Made by a program: the position numbers and the translations under genes
In this document: positions 15,705 through 23,635 of the stretch, one piece after another
How the letters are laid out: the number at the start of each line of letters is the position of its first letter
Position numbering within the stretch: the first letter of the stretch is position 1
The notes under the pieces: generated by a model
The model's input: only the letters and a program-made list of their open reading frames with translations
Database searches by the model: none
Told to the model about the DNA's origin: nothing
Source: Mesorhizobium neociceri
GTDB taxonomy: Bacteria; Pseudomonadota; Alphaproteobacteria; Rhizobiales; Rhizobiaceae
Direction of reading: 5' to 3'
DNA: 64,000 nt
Assembly (NCBI RefSeq): GCF_013520985.1
Contig: NZ_JACDTY010000025.1
Span: 16,598-80,597 of the forward strand

Positions 15705-15805
15705 TCCGGTGTCCTTACAACTTCCGGACGACTAGGCGACCAGGATTCTCGGGTCAAGTCCGCGATGACGCATCCTTCGAAAGAGCTGCAGGTGCCGGAT
15801 CAGAA

Positions 15806-15960
15806 TTTATTACCCACGACGTCGCTACAGTCGCATCAATCGCCGATTCCATCGCCATTATGCATCGCGGTTGTGCGGTACGGAGCCAAGAGCAAGGTCT
15901 CACCCAGCCTTTCGAGCGAGCCAACAGCGCTTGCGCATCCGCAGCGCTATTTTCGGAACG
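15806..15960 (+). pseudogene. Fossil fragment of an ABC-transporter ATPase (Dpp/Opp type)
   Basis: The translation FITHDVATVASIADSIAIMHRG matches the switch-His and D-loop end of peptide-type ABC ATPases (the LITHDLGVVAEIADRVAVMYAG pattern). Further on, in another frame, AHPQRY recalls the HPYT motif found downstream in such proteins. Walker A, signature and Walker B are absent. The frame runs into the HAL-like gene, which explains a spuriously long open frame from 15656. It is a relic, not a gene. Confidence 0.6.
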
Positions 15961-15964
15961 ACCA

Positions 15965-17464
15965 ATGACAATAACGATAGATGGCAACGCCAGCTGGCGC
16001 GACATCGCGCAAGTGAGCGAAGGCGAATCCCTGGCGCTCAGTCCGGCAGCGTGGGAGAGGATCGCCTTTGCGAACCAGATCGTAGCGGCCATCGTCGAAA
16101 AAGGCATCCGCGCCTATGGCGTAAATACCGGGGTCGGCGCATTGGCAAGCAAGGTGGTGGCGCCTGCGCTGCAAAAGAAATTGTCGCGCAACATCATTCG
16201 CAGTCACGCCTGCGGCGTCGGTGACCTTGTGCCGAGACGCGGCGTGCGCGCCATCATTGCCGCTCAAGTGGCAAATTTCGCGCATGGCCATTCCGGCGTA
16301 AGCCCTCAGATCGTCCGCAATCTGCTCACCTTCATCGAGCGCGACTGCGTTCCCGACGTGCCGTCCAGGGGATCGGCCGGGTATTTGACGCACAACGCGC
16401 ATGTAGCACTGATCTTGATCGGTGAAGGCAGTGCAACCGTGGCAGGCCGCTCGATGAGCGGACTGGAAGCGCTTGCTGAAATGGGTCTGGAGCCACTGGA
16501 GCTTGGCGCGAAGGAAGGCCTGAGTCTCGTCAATGGCACGGCGTGCGCGACCGGCCTGACAAGCATCGCCGTGCAACGCGCGGAGCGCTTGTTGGGATGG
16601 GCTGACGCGGCGGCCGCTTTGACGCTGGAAGCCGCGGGCGCACAAATGCCGGCCTTCGGCGAACAAATCCTGGCGATGCGGCCCTCACCCGGCATTCAGG
16701 ATGTGGGCAAAGCGCTGCGAGGCTGGCTTCACGGCAGCGAGCTTATCGCGCTTGCCCACGGCAGCCGCACGCAAGACGCACTCAGTCTTCGCGCCGTGCC
16801 GCATGTTCACGGCGCCGCTCGCGAGGTGTTGGACCGGTCGGCTGAGTTGGTCGACCGCGAACTGGCTGCCGTCACAGACAATCCCGCGGTATTCGGGTCG
16901 TTGAACGATCCCCAGGTTGTTTCAGAGGCGCATGCGGTGGCGCCGGCGCTCGGGCAGGCCGCCGACGGACTGACCATCGCTTTGGCGCAGGTGGCCGGAA
17001 TGAGCGAGCGTCGGATCGACCGTCTCGTCAATCCTCTTGTCAACAATTTGCCGGCCTTCCTTGCCGATGAGGACGGCAGCAATTCCGGCTTCATGATTGC
17101 CCAATACACCGCCACGTCGCTCAGCAACGTCAATCGGCGCCTGGCCGCGCCGGCCGCGACCGACGGCGGCGTCACATCCGGCCTGCAAGAGGACTTTCTG
17201 GCTCATCCGACCGTCGCAGCCAACAAGCTGCTCGCGGTTATCGACAATGCCGAATACATTTTGGCAATCGAGCTCATGGCGGCCGCGCAGGCCCATGATT
17301 TTCTGGCAGAGCGCGGTGCACGTGCGCCTGGTACCGACACCATCTATCGCATGGTCCGGGAAAATATCGCGCACTATTCCGACGATCGGCCTCTGTCCGG
17401 GGACATGGAGGAACTGCGCAACTTCATCCGCGAAGTGGACGTGCCGCCCTGCCCGCAGCAGTGA
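15965..17464 (+). CDS. Histidine/aromatic ammonia-lyase family protein lacking the MIO triad
   Basis: The 499-aa protein aligns along its length with histidine ammonia-lyase. Conserved blocks are YGVNTGVG (Tyr51), RSHACGVG (His81), LVNGT (Asn190), Gln270 and Arg276, and TDNPAVF. The Ala-Ser-Gly that cyclises to the MIO electrophile is absent: HAL reads GSVG-ASG-DLAPLAH, this protein reads GSAG-YLTHNAH (residues 136-146), a clean three-residue loss. The usual active-site Tyr in QDPYSLR is Leu273. Standard MIO-dependent ammonia elimination is therefore unlikely. The ATG at 15965 is chosen; upstream frame is ABC-ATPase relic. It is divergent from the ATP-grasp gene. Confidence 0.85.
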   Translation: MTITIDGNASWRDIAQVSEGESLALSPAAWERIAFANQIVAAIVEKGIRAYGVNTGVGALASKVVAPALQKKLSRNIIRSHACGVGDLVPRRGVRAIIAAQVANFAHGHSGVSPQIVRNLLTFIERDCVPDVPSRGSAGYLTHNAHVALILIGEGSATVAGRSMSGLEALAEMGLEPLELGAKEGLSLVNGTACATGLTSIAVQRAERLLGWADAAAALTLEAAGAQMPAFGEQILAMRPSPGIQDVGKALRGWLHGSELIALAHGSRTQDALSLRAVPHVHGAAREVLDRSAELVDRELAAVTDNPAVFGSLNDPQVVSEAHAVAPALGQAADGLTIALAQVAGMSERRIDRLVNPLVNNLPAFLADEDGSNSGFMIAQYTATSLSNVNRRLAAPAATDGGVTSGLQEDFLAHPTVAANKLLAVIDNAEYILAIELMAAAQAHDFLAERGARAPGTDTIYRMVRENIAHYSDDRPLSGDMEELRNFIREVDVPPCPQQ

Positions 17465-17490
17465 AGCACGTGCTCGACGCTCTTCTTGAA

Positions 17491-18069
17491 TTAGGCCTTC
17501 ATCGGATACAGTTTCAAATGCTGGATCAGGATGATCGTCTTGGCGTCGATGATGCGGCCGTCAGCAATTCCGGCCAGCGCCTCATCGAGCGGCATTTCCA
17601 GAACTTCGATGTCCTCGCCCTCTTCCGGCGCGCCGCCTCCGGCCGAGATGCGGTCGGCGGGTGAGTAGCGCGCCACGAAGAACCACAGCCGTTCGGTCAC
17701 GCTGCCCGGGCTCATATAGGGCGCAAACAGCCGCTCGATGTTCTCTAAGTGATAGCCGAGCTCTTCCTCGGCCTCCTTGCGGATGGCGGTTTCGGGATCG
17801 TTTTCGTCGAGCAGACCGGCGCAGGCCTCGATCAGCGGTTCGCGGTGGCCGGTGACATAGGCGGGATAGCGAAACTGCCGCACCAGAAGCACCGTCTGGC
17901 GCTCGGGATCGAAAGGCAGGATCACCGCACCGTCGCCGCGATCGTAGGTCTGCCGGATCTGCGTCTCCCACTGCCCGTCGCGCCGGCGATAGTCCAGCAC
18001 GGTCTTCTTCAGGACCGCCCAGTCGTCGGAAAGGACTTCCTCCGAGCGGATGCGGATACGATCTTCCAT
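17491..18069 (-). CDS. nudK: NUDIX hydrolase, NudK / ADP-ribose pyrophosphatase type
   Basis: The 192-aa protein hydrolyses nucleoside diphosphate sugars (GDP-mannose or ADP-ribose type). The NUDIX box is AGLLDENDPETAIRKEAEEELGY, with the REUXEE core present as KEAEEE and Asp at the first acidic position. The N-terminal part (VLKKTVLDYRRRDG) and VLLVRQFRYPAY fit the ADPRase/NudK subgroup. ATG at 18069 has GGAG 7 bases upstream; a TTG two codons earlier is less likely. Its last 53 bases are nearly duplicated at 8370. The NudK versus ADP-ribose assignment is uncertain. Confidence 0.87.
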   Translation of the reverse strand: MEDRIRIRSEEVLSDDWAVLKKTVLDYRRRDGQWETQIRQTYDRGDGAVILPFDPERQTVLLVRQFRYPAYVTGHREPLIEACAGLLDENDPETAIRKEAEEELGYHLENIERLFAPYMSPGSVTERLWFFVARYSPADRISAGGGAPEEGEDIEVLEMPLDEALAGIADGRIIDAKTIILIQHLKLYPMKA

Positions 18070-18224
18070 GGTCAACTCCGTGCTGTCGGCGCCATGGCGT
18101 AGCCGCGAACCGGTGTCCGCGCAACCGAAACGATGATTGGTCCAGCACCGGCTTTCACCGCCTCGTGTCTGGTGCCGTCAGTTGCCGTCGCCTACATAAC
18201 TGCAGCCCCTCCCGGAGTTTTTCG

Positions 18225-19322
18225 ATGACCGCAGCGCTTTTCCAGCCGATCACCCTCGATGGCCTGACCTTCCCGAACCGCGTCGCGGTAGCACCCATGT
18301 GCCAGTATTCCGCCGACGACGGCTCGGCCACCGACTGGCATCTCTATCACTGGATGAACCTGGCAATGTCGGGCGCCGGCATGGTCACCGTCGAAATGAC
18401 CGATGTCGAGCGGCGCGGCCGCATCACCCATGGTTGCCACGGCCTCTATTCCGACGACAACGAGGCCGCCGCCCGGCGCACGCTGGATGCCGCCAGGCGC
18501 GTCGCCGCCCCGGAGACGAAATTCGGCATCCAGCTTGCCCATGCCGGGCGCAAGGCGTCCAACAGAAAACCCTGGGAAGGCGGTGGTCCGCTGCAGCCGG
18601 GCGAGGATCCCTGGCAGACGGTCTCGGCCTCGGCCATCGCCTATGACAGCGGCTGGAACGTGCCGCATGCGCTGGAGGAGGATGAAATCCTGCAGTTGGT
18701 CGAGCGCTTCACTCAAGCCGCAAGGCGAGCCGAGCGCGCCGGTTTCGACTTCCTCGAACTGCACGCCGCCCATGGCTACCTGATCTTCCAATTCCTGTCG
18801 CCGCTCTCCAACCAGCGCACCGACCGCTGGGGCGGCTCGCTGGAAAACCGCATGCGTTTTCTGCTCGAAATCGCCAAATCGGTAAGGAAGGCGGTTCCAA
18901 ACCTGATGCTTGGCACACGCCTGTCCGTAAAAGAATGGGTCGATGGCGGCTTCGAGGTCGAGGATGCGATCGAAGTGGCCAAGGCGCTGAAAGCGCTGGG
19001 CATTGCCTATCTCTGCTGCTCGAGCGGCGGCAATTCGCCGTTGCAAAAGCTGCCGATCGGCCCCGGCTACCAGGTGCATCTGGCGGAAGCGGTGCGCAAG
19101 GGCGCCGGCATCCCGACGCGGGCTGTCGGCCTGATCGACGATCCTGCCCAGGCCGAAGCGATCGTCGCCGACGGCCGCGCCGATATGGTGGCGCTGGCTC
19201 GCGCTTTCCTTGCCGACCCACGCTGGGGCTGGCGCGCCGCCGCCACCTTTGGCGAGAAAATCCATCCGGCACCGCAGCTTGCACGTTCGGTAACGACGAT
19301 GCAGCACTGGATGAGGGGCTGA
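18225..19322 (+). CDS. NADH:flavin oxidoreductase, YqjM-like old yellow enzyme
   Basis: The 365-aa FMN-dependent TIM-barrel ene-reductase reduces activated C=C bonds using NAD(P)H. The N-terminal VAVAPMCQYSADDG places Cys26 and Tyr28 exactly where the YqjM subclass has its redox-tuning Cys and active-site Tyr. HAAHGYLIFQFLSPLSNQRTD and GGSLENRMRF carry the substrate His pair and FMN contacts, and RADMVALARAFLADP is the phosphate-binding end. GGAG precedes the ATG at 18225; the frame opens at 18165 without signal. Likely detoxification of electrophiles. Confidence 0.93.
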   Translation: MTAALFQPITLDGLTFPNRVAVAPMCQYSADDGSATDWHLYHWMNLAMSGAGMVTVEMTDVERRGRITHGCHGLYSDDNEAAARRTLDAARRVAAPETKFGIQLAHAGRKASNRKPWEGGGPLQPGEDPWQTVSASAIAYDSGWNVPHALEEDEILQLVERFTQAARRAERAGFDFLELHAAHGYLIFQFLSPLSNQRTDRWGGSLENRMRFLLEIAKSVRKAVPNLMLGTRLSVKEWVDGGFEVEDAIEVAKALKALGIAYLCCSSGGNSPLQKLPIGPGYQVHLAEAVRKGAGIPTRAVGLIDDPAQAEAIVADGRADMVALARAFLADPRWGWRAAATFGEKIHPAPQLARSVTTMQHWMRG

Positions 19323-19370
19323 GCAGGCTGCACCGACGGCTGCGCAACGATTGCGGTTACTGAGACGCCA

Positions 19371-19460
19371 ATGCATGTCGCCCAAAAGTGGAACCCGTTT
19401 TTGGGCTAACGGCATGCATCAGGCAAAGACCTAAAGGCGCGTCGCCAACGCGACGTGACG
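19371..19460. repeat. Palindromic intergenic repeat, family A copy 1
   Basis: The arms ATGCATGTCGCCCAAAA and TTTTTGGGCTAACGGCATGCAT form a long imperfect hairpin (19371-19419), followed by AAAGACCTAAAGGCGCGTCG. The same arrangement occurs at 31660-31749. Both lie between genes. I recognise this as a common Mesorhizobium repeat type. Confidence 0.75.
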
Positions 19461-19521
19461 TTTGGGCGCAGGCTGACCGCCACTTTTGCAACCAAATTGG
19501 CTGCTTTGCGTTGCGGCCATC

Positions 19522-19797
19522 ATGGATAACAAACCTTTTGAAACGCCCGTCGTGGTCGAACTCGGCCATGTCGGCAAATATCGCCAAATCCGCAGCACCC
19601 AGGAAGCGGCGGAGTGTCTGATGACGGTCTGGCCGCTCAATCGCGGCCCGCGCCACCGTGATGCTCTCGACACTTGCCTCAAAGTGCTGGAAGGTTATCG
19701 TTCGACGGCCGATGCGCGCCGGGCATTGATCGAAGCGGCCAAGGAATCGGAAGTGCTGGTTCCCGAAGACCGGCTGCCCGACGCCAAATTGCATTGA
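19522..19797 (+). CDS. DUF982 protein
   Basis: The 91-aa protein belongs to DUF982, small rhizobial proteins of unknown function. It shows the typical layout: N-terminal strand (FETPVVVELGHVGKYRQI), helix with STQEAAECLMTVWP, and the ALDTCLKVLEGYRSTADARRALIEAA helix. The ATG at 19522 gives family length; an earlier start at 19486 lacks support. The next gene, DUF2188, starts 39 bases later and may be co-transcribed. Confidence 0.85.
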   Translation: MDNKPFETPVVVELGHVGKYRQIRSTQEAAECLMTVWPLNRGPRHRDALDTCLKVLEGYRSTADARRALIEAAKESEVLVPEDRLPDAKLH

Positions 19798-19836
19798 ACG
19801 GGCTGCATTGAACGAACGGACGAACCGGAGGATTTC

Positions 19837-20076
19837 ATGGCGAAGCTGACTTACAAGATCGTCGAGCATGACGGGGGCTGGGCCTACAAGGTCGGTTCGA
19901 CATTCTCGGAGACATTCCCCACCCACCAGGACGCGCTGCGCGCCGCCGAGATCGCCTCGGCCGAGCAGCAGGTCGCCGGAACCACTGACGGCATCCAGTA
20001 TGAGGATTCCGAAGGCAAGTGGCACGACGAACTGGCCGATGGCCGCGATCGGCCACAGACCGAAGTTTCCGACTAA
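19837..20076 (+). CDS. DUF2188 protein
   Basis: The 79-aa DUF2188 protein has the characteristic YKIVEHDGGWAYKVGSTFSETF beta-hairpin, then a helix DALRAAEIASAEQQ and GIQYEDSEGKWHDE. These small proteins often occur in stress or plasmid contexts; function is unknown. A strong ribosome-binding site (CCGGAGG) lies before the ATG. It follows DUF982 on the same strand at short distance. Confidence 0.88.
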   Translation: MAKLTYKIVEHDGGWAYKVGSTFSETFPTHQDALRAAEIASAEQQVAGTTDGIQYEDSEGKWHDELADGRDRPQTEVSD

Positions 20077-20157
20077 TCTTTTGCGTGAGTTGTCTCGCTG
20101 CCGGCCGTGGATGCCCTGTTTCAGGCATCCTGCCGGTCAGTCGAGTCTACGGCCTGA

Positions 20158-20427
20158 TTACTTGCCGCAATAGTGATCGTTGACGTTCAGCCCGGCATTG
20201 GCGTCGGGTCCCGCCGTATTCGAAGCACAAGGCCCAACCGGGCCGGTATTGCTCAGGCTGTTCAGGCCTGAGGAATCGATGCTGCCGGTGGTGTTTGGAT
20301 CGACGCTCATCGTCTGCTCGTTGGCAACAGGGCGATGGTGGGTGTGGGCGGTATAGGACGACTGCGCCATCGCCGAGGTGGCGACGCCAACCGTGAAGAC
20401 CGAGACTGCGAGGATCTTGGTAAGCAT
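20158..20427 (-). CDS. Small secreted protein, unknown function
   Basis: The 89-aa protein has a signal peptide (MLTKILAVSVFTVGVATSAMAQ) cleaved after AMA. The mature part is short and polar, rich in Ser, Asn, Thr and Gly, with two cysteines (GPCAS and HYCGK) that could form a disulfide. The ATG at 20427 has GGAGTG 7 bases upstream. An EcfG-type site lies at 20478-20502, so stress-induced export is plausible. No family is recognised. Confidence 0.8.
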   Translation of the reverse strand: MLTKILAVSVFTVGVATSAMAQSSYTAHTHHRPVANEQTMSVDPNTTGSIDSSGLNSLSNTGPVGPCASNTAGPDANAGLNVNDHYCGK

Positions 20428-20477
20428 AGAAAGCACTCCATTCCATTTTCTCGTCGCTTATCGTGCGACAGCGGAAG

Positions 20478-20502
20478 AATCCCTCCGCGGGCTCGAAGTT
20501 CC
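20478..20502 (-). promoter_or_regulatory. EcfG-type promoter
   Basis: GGAAC at 20502-20498, 18 bases, TT at 20479-20478 (GATT core). The position fits transcription of the secreted protein gene starting at 20427. Confidence 0.45.
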
Positions 20503-20584
20503 GACAAGAAAACGTGAAGCCGCGTGAGCTTCGACACCTTTATGTGACTGCTGCGTGAATTCGTGGTCAGCCGATTCGACCGAT

Positions 20585-21571
20585 TCAGTCCGAGCTGATG
20601 TTCCGGCCTGCGAATGCCCGCTCGGCGATACGCTTGATGAAGGCGATGACGCGGTCCGGCTCGATGAATTGCGGCATATGGCCAAGGCCGTCGACGGCCT
20701 CGAAATCGACCCCTTCGATCCGGTCCTTCATCGGCTCTCCGTGGGTGCGCACGGCGATGACGCGGTCATCGGCTCCGAAGAAAATGCCGGCCGGCATCGT
20801 GATCCCACCATAACGCCACTCGATGCGGCCAAGATCCTCTTCGACCGCCATGAAATCGGTGGAGGTCGCATGGAAATGGGCTGGCCTCAGCCCGAGCCAT
20901 CCGCCTCCGTGGATCATATAGTCGGCTGGAACAGGCTGCGGCGCGAAGATGAACTCCATTGTCGGCCGCGCATATCTGAGGCTTGTCGGTATGGCGACGG
21001 TATAGGCCATTACCCAACGCCACAGGCGCGAACGGATATAGAGCAGGCCCGCTTTCTCGCGCACGCCAACTTCCAGATGTGTCAGCGGCGCCAGCAAGGC
21101 GATGCCGGAAATCGCGTCGGGATGTTCCATGGCCAAGGTCAGCGCGACGGCGCCGCCCAATGAGTGCCCGACCACAAGCGGCCTTTCCAGTCCGAGCGTT
21201 TCGATGAAACGCCTGATGATCTCGGCCTGCTCAGGCAAGCGGCCGGTGGTGCCTTTCGCCCGCACCGAATAGCCCGATCCCGGCCGGTCGAGTGCAATCA
21301 GCCGGTAGCCCGGGCCGAAGCGTCCGAACAAAGTGTGCCTAAAATGATGGAGCTGGGCGCCAAGCCCATGCACGAATACGATCGGCCTGCCCTCACCCTC
21401 ATCCACATAGTGGATGCGGTTGCCGTCGATCGCGACGAACTGTCCGCTGGTCGGCACCAGCCTTTCGGCCTTGGCGGCGATCAAGAGGGTCGCCGCCACC
21501 AGGCTGATGACGATGACGAGAGCCAGCACGAACAGGCCGATTAAGAGCCACAGCAGAATCGATACCAGCAT
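20585..21571 (-). CDS. Membrane-anchored alpha/beta hydrolase
   Basis: The 328-aa protein begins with a membrane helix (ILLWLLIGLFVLALVIVISLVAATLLI) that probably anchors it with the enzyme domain outside or at the membrane. The catalytic domain has FVHGLGAQLHHF (oxyanion loop), VVGHSLGGAVAL with nucleophilic Ser, GADDRVI with the acid, and GLGHMPQF with the His. Substrate unknown; related proteins are annotated as lipase, esterase or epoxide-hydrolase-like. Confidence 0.9.
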   Translation of the reverse strand: MLVSILLWLLIGLFVLALVIVISLVAATLLIAAKAERLVPTSGQFVAIDGNRIHYVDEGEGRPIVFVHGLGAQLHHFRHTLFGRFGPGYRLIALDRPGSGYSVRAKGTTGRLPEQAEIIRRFIETLGLERPLVVGHSLGGAVALTLAMEHPDAISGIALLAPLTHLEVGVREKAGLLYIRSRLWRWVMAYTVAIPTSLRYARPTMEFIFAPQPVPADYMIHGGGWLGLRPAHFHATSTDFMAVEEDLGRIEWRYGGITMPAGIFFGADDRVIAVRTHGEPMKDRIEGVDFEAVDGLGHMPQFIEPDRVIAFIKRIAERAFAGRNISSD

Positions 21572-21744
21572 TTTTCACCCGGAGCGGCCTGGGCGCGCAC
21601 CATCACCCACTGCCGAACGCACGGCAAGGCGGGTGGCGGCTTCTGTCGGCATTGCCGCCCGTTCCATGTCGCGCTATCTCAGGCAACCTTGTCTGCCCAG
21701 GGCGACCCTGTCTGCCCTGAGGCGCCTTTCCGCCGGAGCTTTCC

Positions 21745-22485
21745 ATGCCTGAAATCGTCACTGCCGCCATGCTTGTCATCGGCGACGAGATTCTGTCCGG
21801 CCGTACCAAGGACAAAAATATCGGCCACCTCGCCGACATCATGACGGCCATCGGCATCGACCTGAAGGAAGTGCGCATCGTTCCCGACGAAGAGGACGAG
21901 ATTGTCGCGGCGGTGAATGCCGTGCGCGCCCGCTACACCTATGTCTTCACCACCGGCGGCATCGGCCCGACGCATGACGACATCACCGCGGATTCGATCT
22001 CCAAGGCCTTTGGCGTGCCCTGCGAATACGACGCCAAGGCCTATGCCATGCTGGGCGAGAGCTATGCCGCGCGCGGCATCGAATACACCGAGGCGCGCAA
22101 GCGCATGTCGCGCATGCCGCGCGGCGCCGACCATATCGACAACCCGGTCTCCGTGGCGCCTGGCTTTCGCATCGGCAATGTCCATGTCATGGCCGGCGTG
22201 CCTTCGATCTTCCAGGCTATGCTCGACAATGTCGTGCCGACGCTGAAGGCAGGCACAAAAATGCTGTCGGCAACCGTCCACTGCCCGTTCGGCGAAGGCC
22301 TGATCGGCGGCCCTTTGGGCGACATCCAGAAGGCGCATCCCGACACAATCATCGGCTCCTACCCGAAATATGGCGATGGCAAATTCTGGACGGAGCTGGT
22401 CGTCCGCGCCCGCAGCCAGGAGGCGCTGGATTCCGCGCGCAAGGACGTCGAGGCCATGGTGGCCGGCTTTACCGCCGCCAATTGA
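21745..22485 (+). CDS. Molybdopterin-binding / CinA N-terminal domain protein
   Basis: The 246-aa protein is a competence/damage-inducible CinA-like protein made of the MoCF-biosynthesis domain only: AAMLVIGDEILSGRTKDKN, then VFTTGGIGPTHDDITADSI and a GGPLGD turn. The C-terminal nicotinamide-nucleotide deamidase domain of full CinA is absent, as is usual for this short rhizobial form. A molybdopterin or nucleotide-binding role is inferred. It is likely co-directional with the UspA gene, but that gene has its own promoter. Confidence 0.9.
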   Translation: MPEIVTAAMLVIGDEILSGRTKDKNIGHLADIMTAIGIDLKEVRIVPDEEDEIVAAVNAVRARYTYVFTTGGIGPTHDDITADSISKAFGVPCEYDAKAYAMLGESYAARGIEYTEARKRMSRMPRGADHIDNPVSVAPGFRIGNVHVMAGVPSIFQAMLDNVVPTLKAGTKMLSATVHCPFGEGLIGGPLGDIQKAHPDTIIGSYPKYGDGKFWTELVVRARSQEALDSARKDVEAMVAGFTAAN

Positions 22486-22513
22486 TCGGGGACTCGCGGC
22501 CCATCGCCGAGCC

Positions 22514-22539
22514 GGAACCAAGCGCTGCACTTCGACGTT
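22514..22539 (+). promoter_or_regulatory. EcfG/RpoE2-type promoter of the UspA gene
   Basis: GGAAC at 22514-22518 and CGTT at 22536-22539 with a 17-base spacer, a full consensus match. It lies 44 bases before the start of a universal stress protein gene. Confidence 0.75.
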
Positions 22540-22582
22540 TTCCCTCAGGCGCACCAGACGCCGGCAGATTTGAGGGATTCCC

Positions 22583-23416
22583 ATGCGCTTCAAGACCATC
22601 GTCGCCATATTGCAGAACGAACAGGATGCCGAACGCGTCCTCGACTGCGCCATTCCGCTCGCCGACCGGTTCGAGAGCCACCTGATCGGCATCCATGCCG
22701 AAGCGCTGCCCGTTCCCTACACCTCCGCCACCGGTTTTCCCGACACCGAGTTCCTGCAGGTTTCCGCAGACATGAACCGCGAGCGCGCCGAAAAACTGGA
22801 GGCGCTTTTCCTCAAGCAGATCGAAAAATCCGGCCTTTCCTTCGAATGGCGCAGTTTTGAGAGCTTTTCCGGCGACAGCGCGCTGACCGGCATTTCCAAT
22901 GTGCGCGCCGCCGACCTGATCATTGCCGCTCAGCGCGAGACCGGCGGCGATCCGAGCGCCGATGTCGACACGCTGGTCTACGATGCCGGCCGGCCGGTGC
23001 TGGTGGTGCCGCATGACGGCCCGCTCGTCACCACCTTCAAACACGTGCTGCTCGCCTGGAACGGCAGCAAGGAGGCAGCGCGGGCGGCCTTCGACGCCCT
23101 GCCCTTCATCATCGAGGCCGAGAAGACCGACATTCTGGTCATCGATCCGCCCGACACGCTGGACGAGAACCCGGAGGCTGCCGGCGCCGAGATCGCGGCG
23201 GCGCTGTCGAGGCACGGCGCCACCGTCAGCGTCTCGGTGCAGAAGTCGGGCGGCATCGCCGTCGACGACGTCATCCAGACCAGGATTGCCGAGACCGGCG
23301 CCGACCTTCTGGTGCTCGGCGCCTACAGCCATTCCTGGCTGCGCCAGCTTTTGTTCGGCGGCGTGACGCGCACGGTGTTGCGCACCGTGCCGGTGGCGGC
23401 TTTCCTCTCGCGCTAG
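22583..23416 (+). CDS. Universal stress protein, UspA family
   Basis: The 277-aa protein contains two Usp folds. The C-terminal one has VLLAWNGSKEAARAAFDALPF and ends with VLGAYSHSWLRQLLFGGVTRTVL, close to the nucleotide-binding G-2x-G-9x-G(S/T) loop. The N-terminal copy is more diverged (VAILQNEQDAERVLDCAIPLA). GAGGGATT precedes the ATG. A consensus EcfG-type promoter at 22514-22539 indicates general-stress control. Confidence 0.92.
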   Translation: MRFKTIVAILQNEQDAERVLDCAIPLADRFESHLIGIHAEALPVPYTSATGFPDTEFLQVSADMNRERAEKLEALFLKQIEKSGLSFEWRSFESFSGDSALTGISNVRAADLIIAAQRETGGDPSADVDTLVYDAGRPVLVVPHDGPLVTTFKHVLLAWNGSKEAARAAFDALPFIIEAEKTDILVIDPPDTLDENPEAAGAEIAAALSRHGATVSVSVQKSGGIAVDDVIQTRIAETGADLLVLGAYSHSWLRQLLFGGVTRTVLRTVPVAAFLSR

Positions 23417-23481
23417 ACCGATCGCCAATGCAGCCCTTGCCAAGGCCAAGCCTTTCCGGCTAATTCCGCGCGCATTCCCCT

Positions 23482-23615
23482 AGAGCCGGATGATTTCAGG
23501 TCGAATAGACTGGAAATCATCCGGCTCTAAATCAAAGAAGTAGAGCATGATGCCTGGACAAACGGTTTCCGTTTGTCCGAGAAAACCGCTTCACACTTTT
23601 TGGCATCATGCTCTA
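23482..23615. repeat. Palindromic intergenic repeat, family B copy 1
   Basis: Two consecutive hairpins: AGAGCCGGATGATTT with AAATCATCCGGCTCT (23482-23528), then TAGAGCATGATGCC with GGCATCATGCTCTA (23541-23615) enclosing AAAACCGCTTCACAC. A second copy is at 35866-35981 and a part at 43156-43199. RIME-like rhizobial repeat. Confidence 0.8.
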
Positions 23616-23635
23616 ACGCGCGGAGTGCAGCAACA

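Noticed and set aside
15656..15964. 103-codon upstream extension of the HAL-like gene
   Set aside because: It begins inside the ATP-grasp gene and passes through an ABC-ATPase relic; HAL homology begins at 15965.
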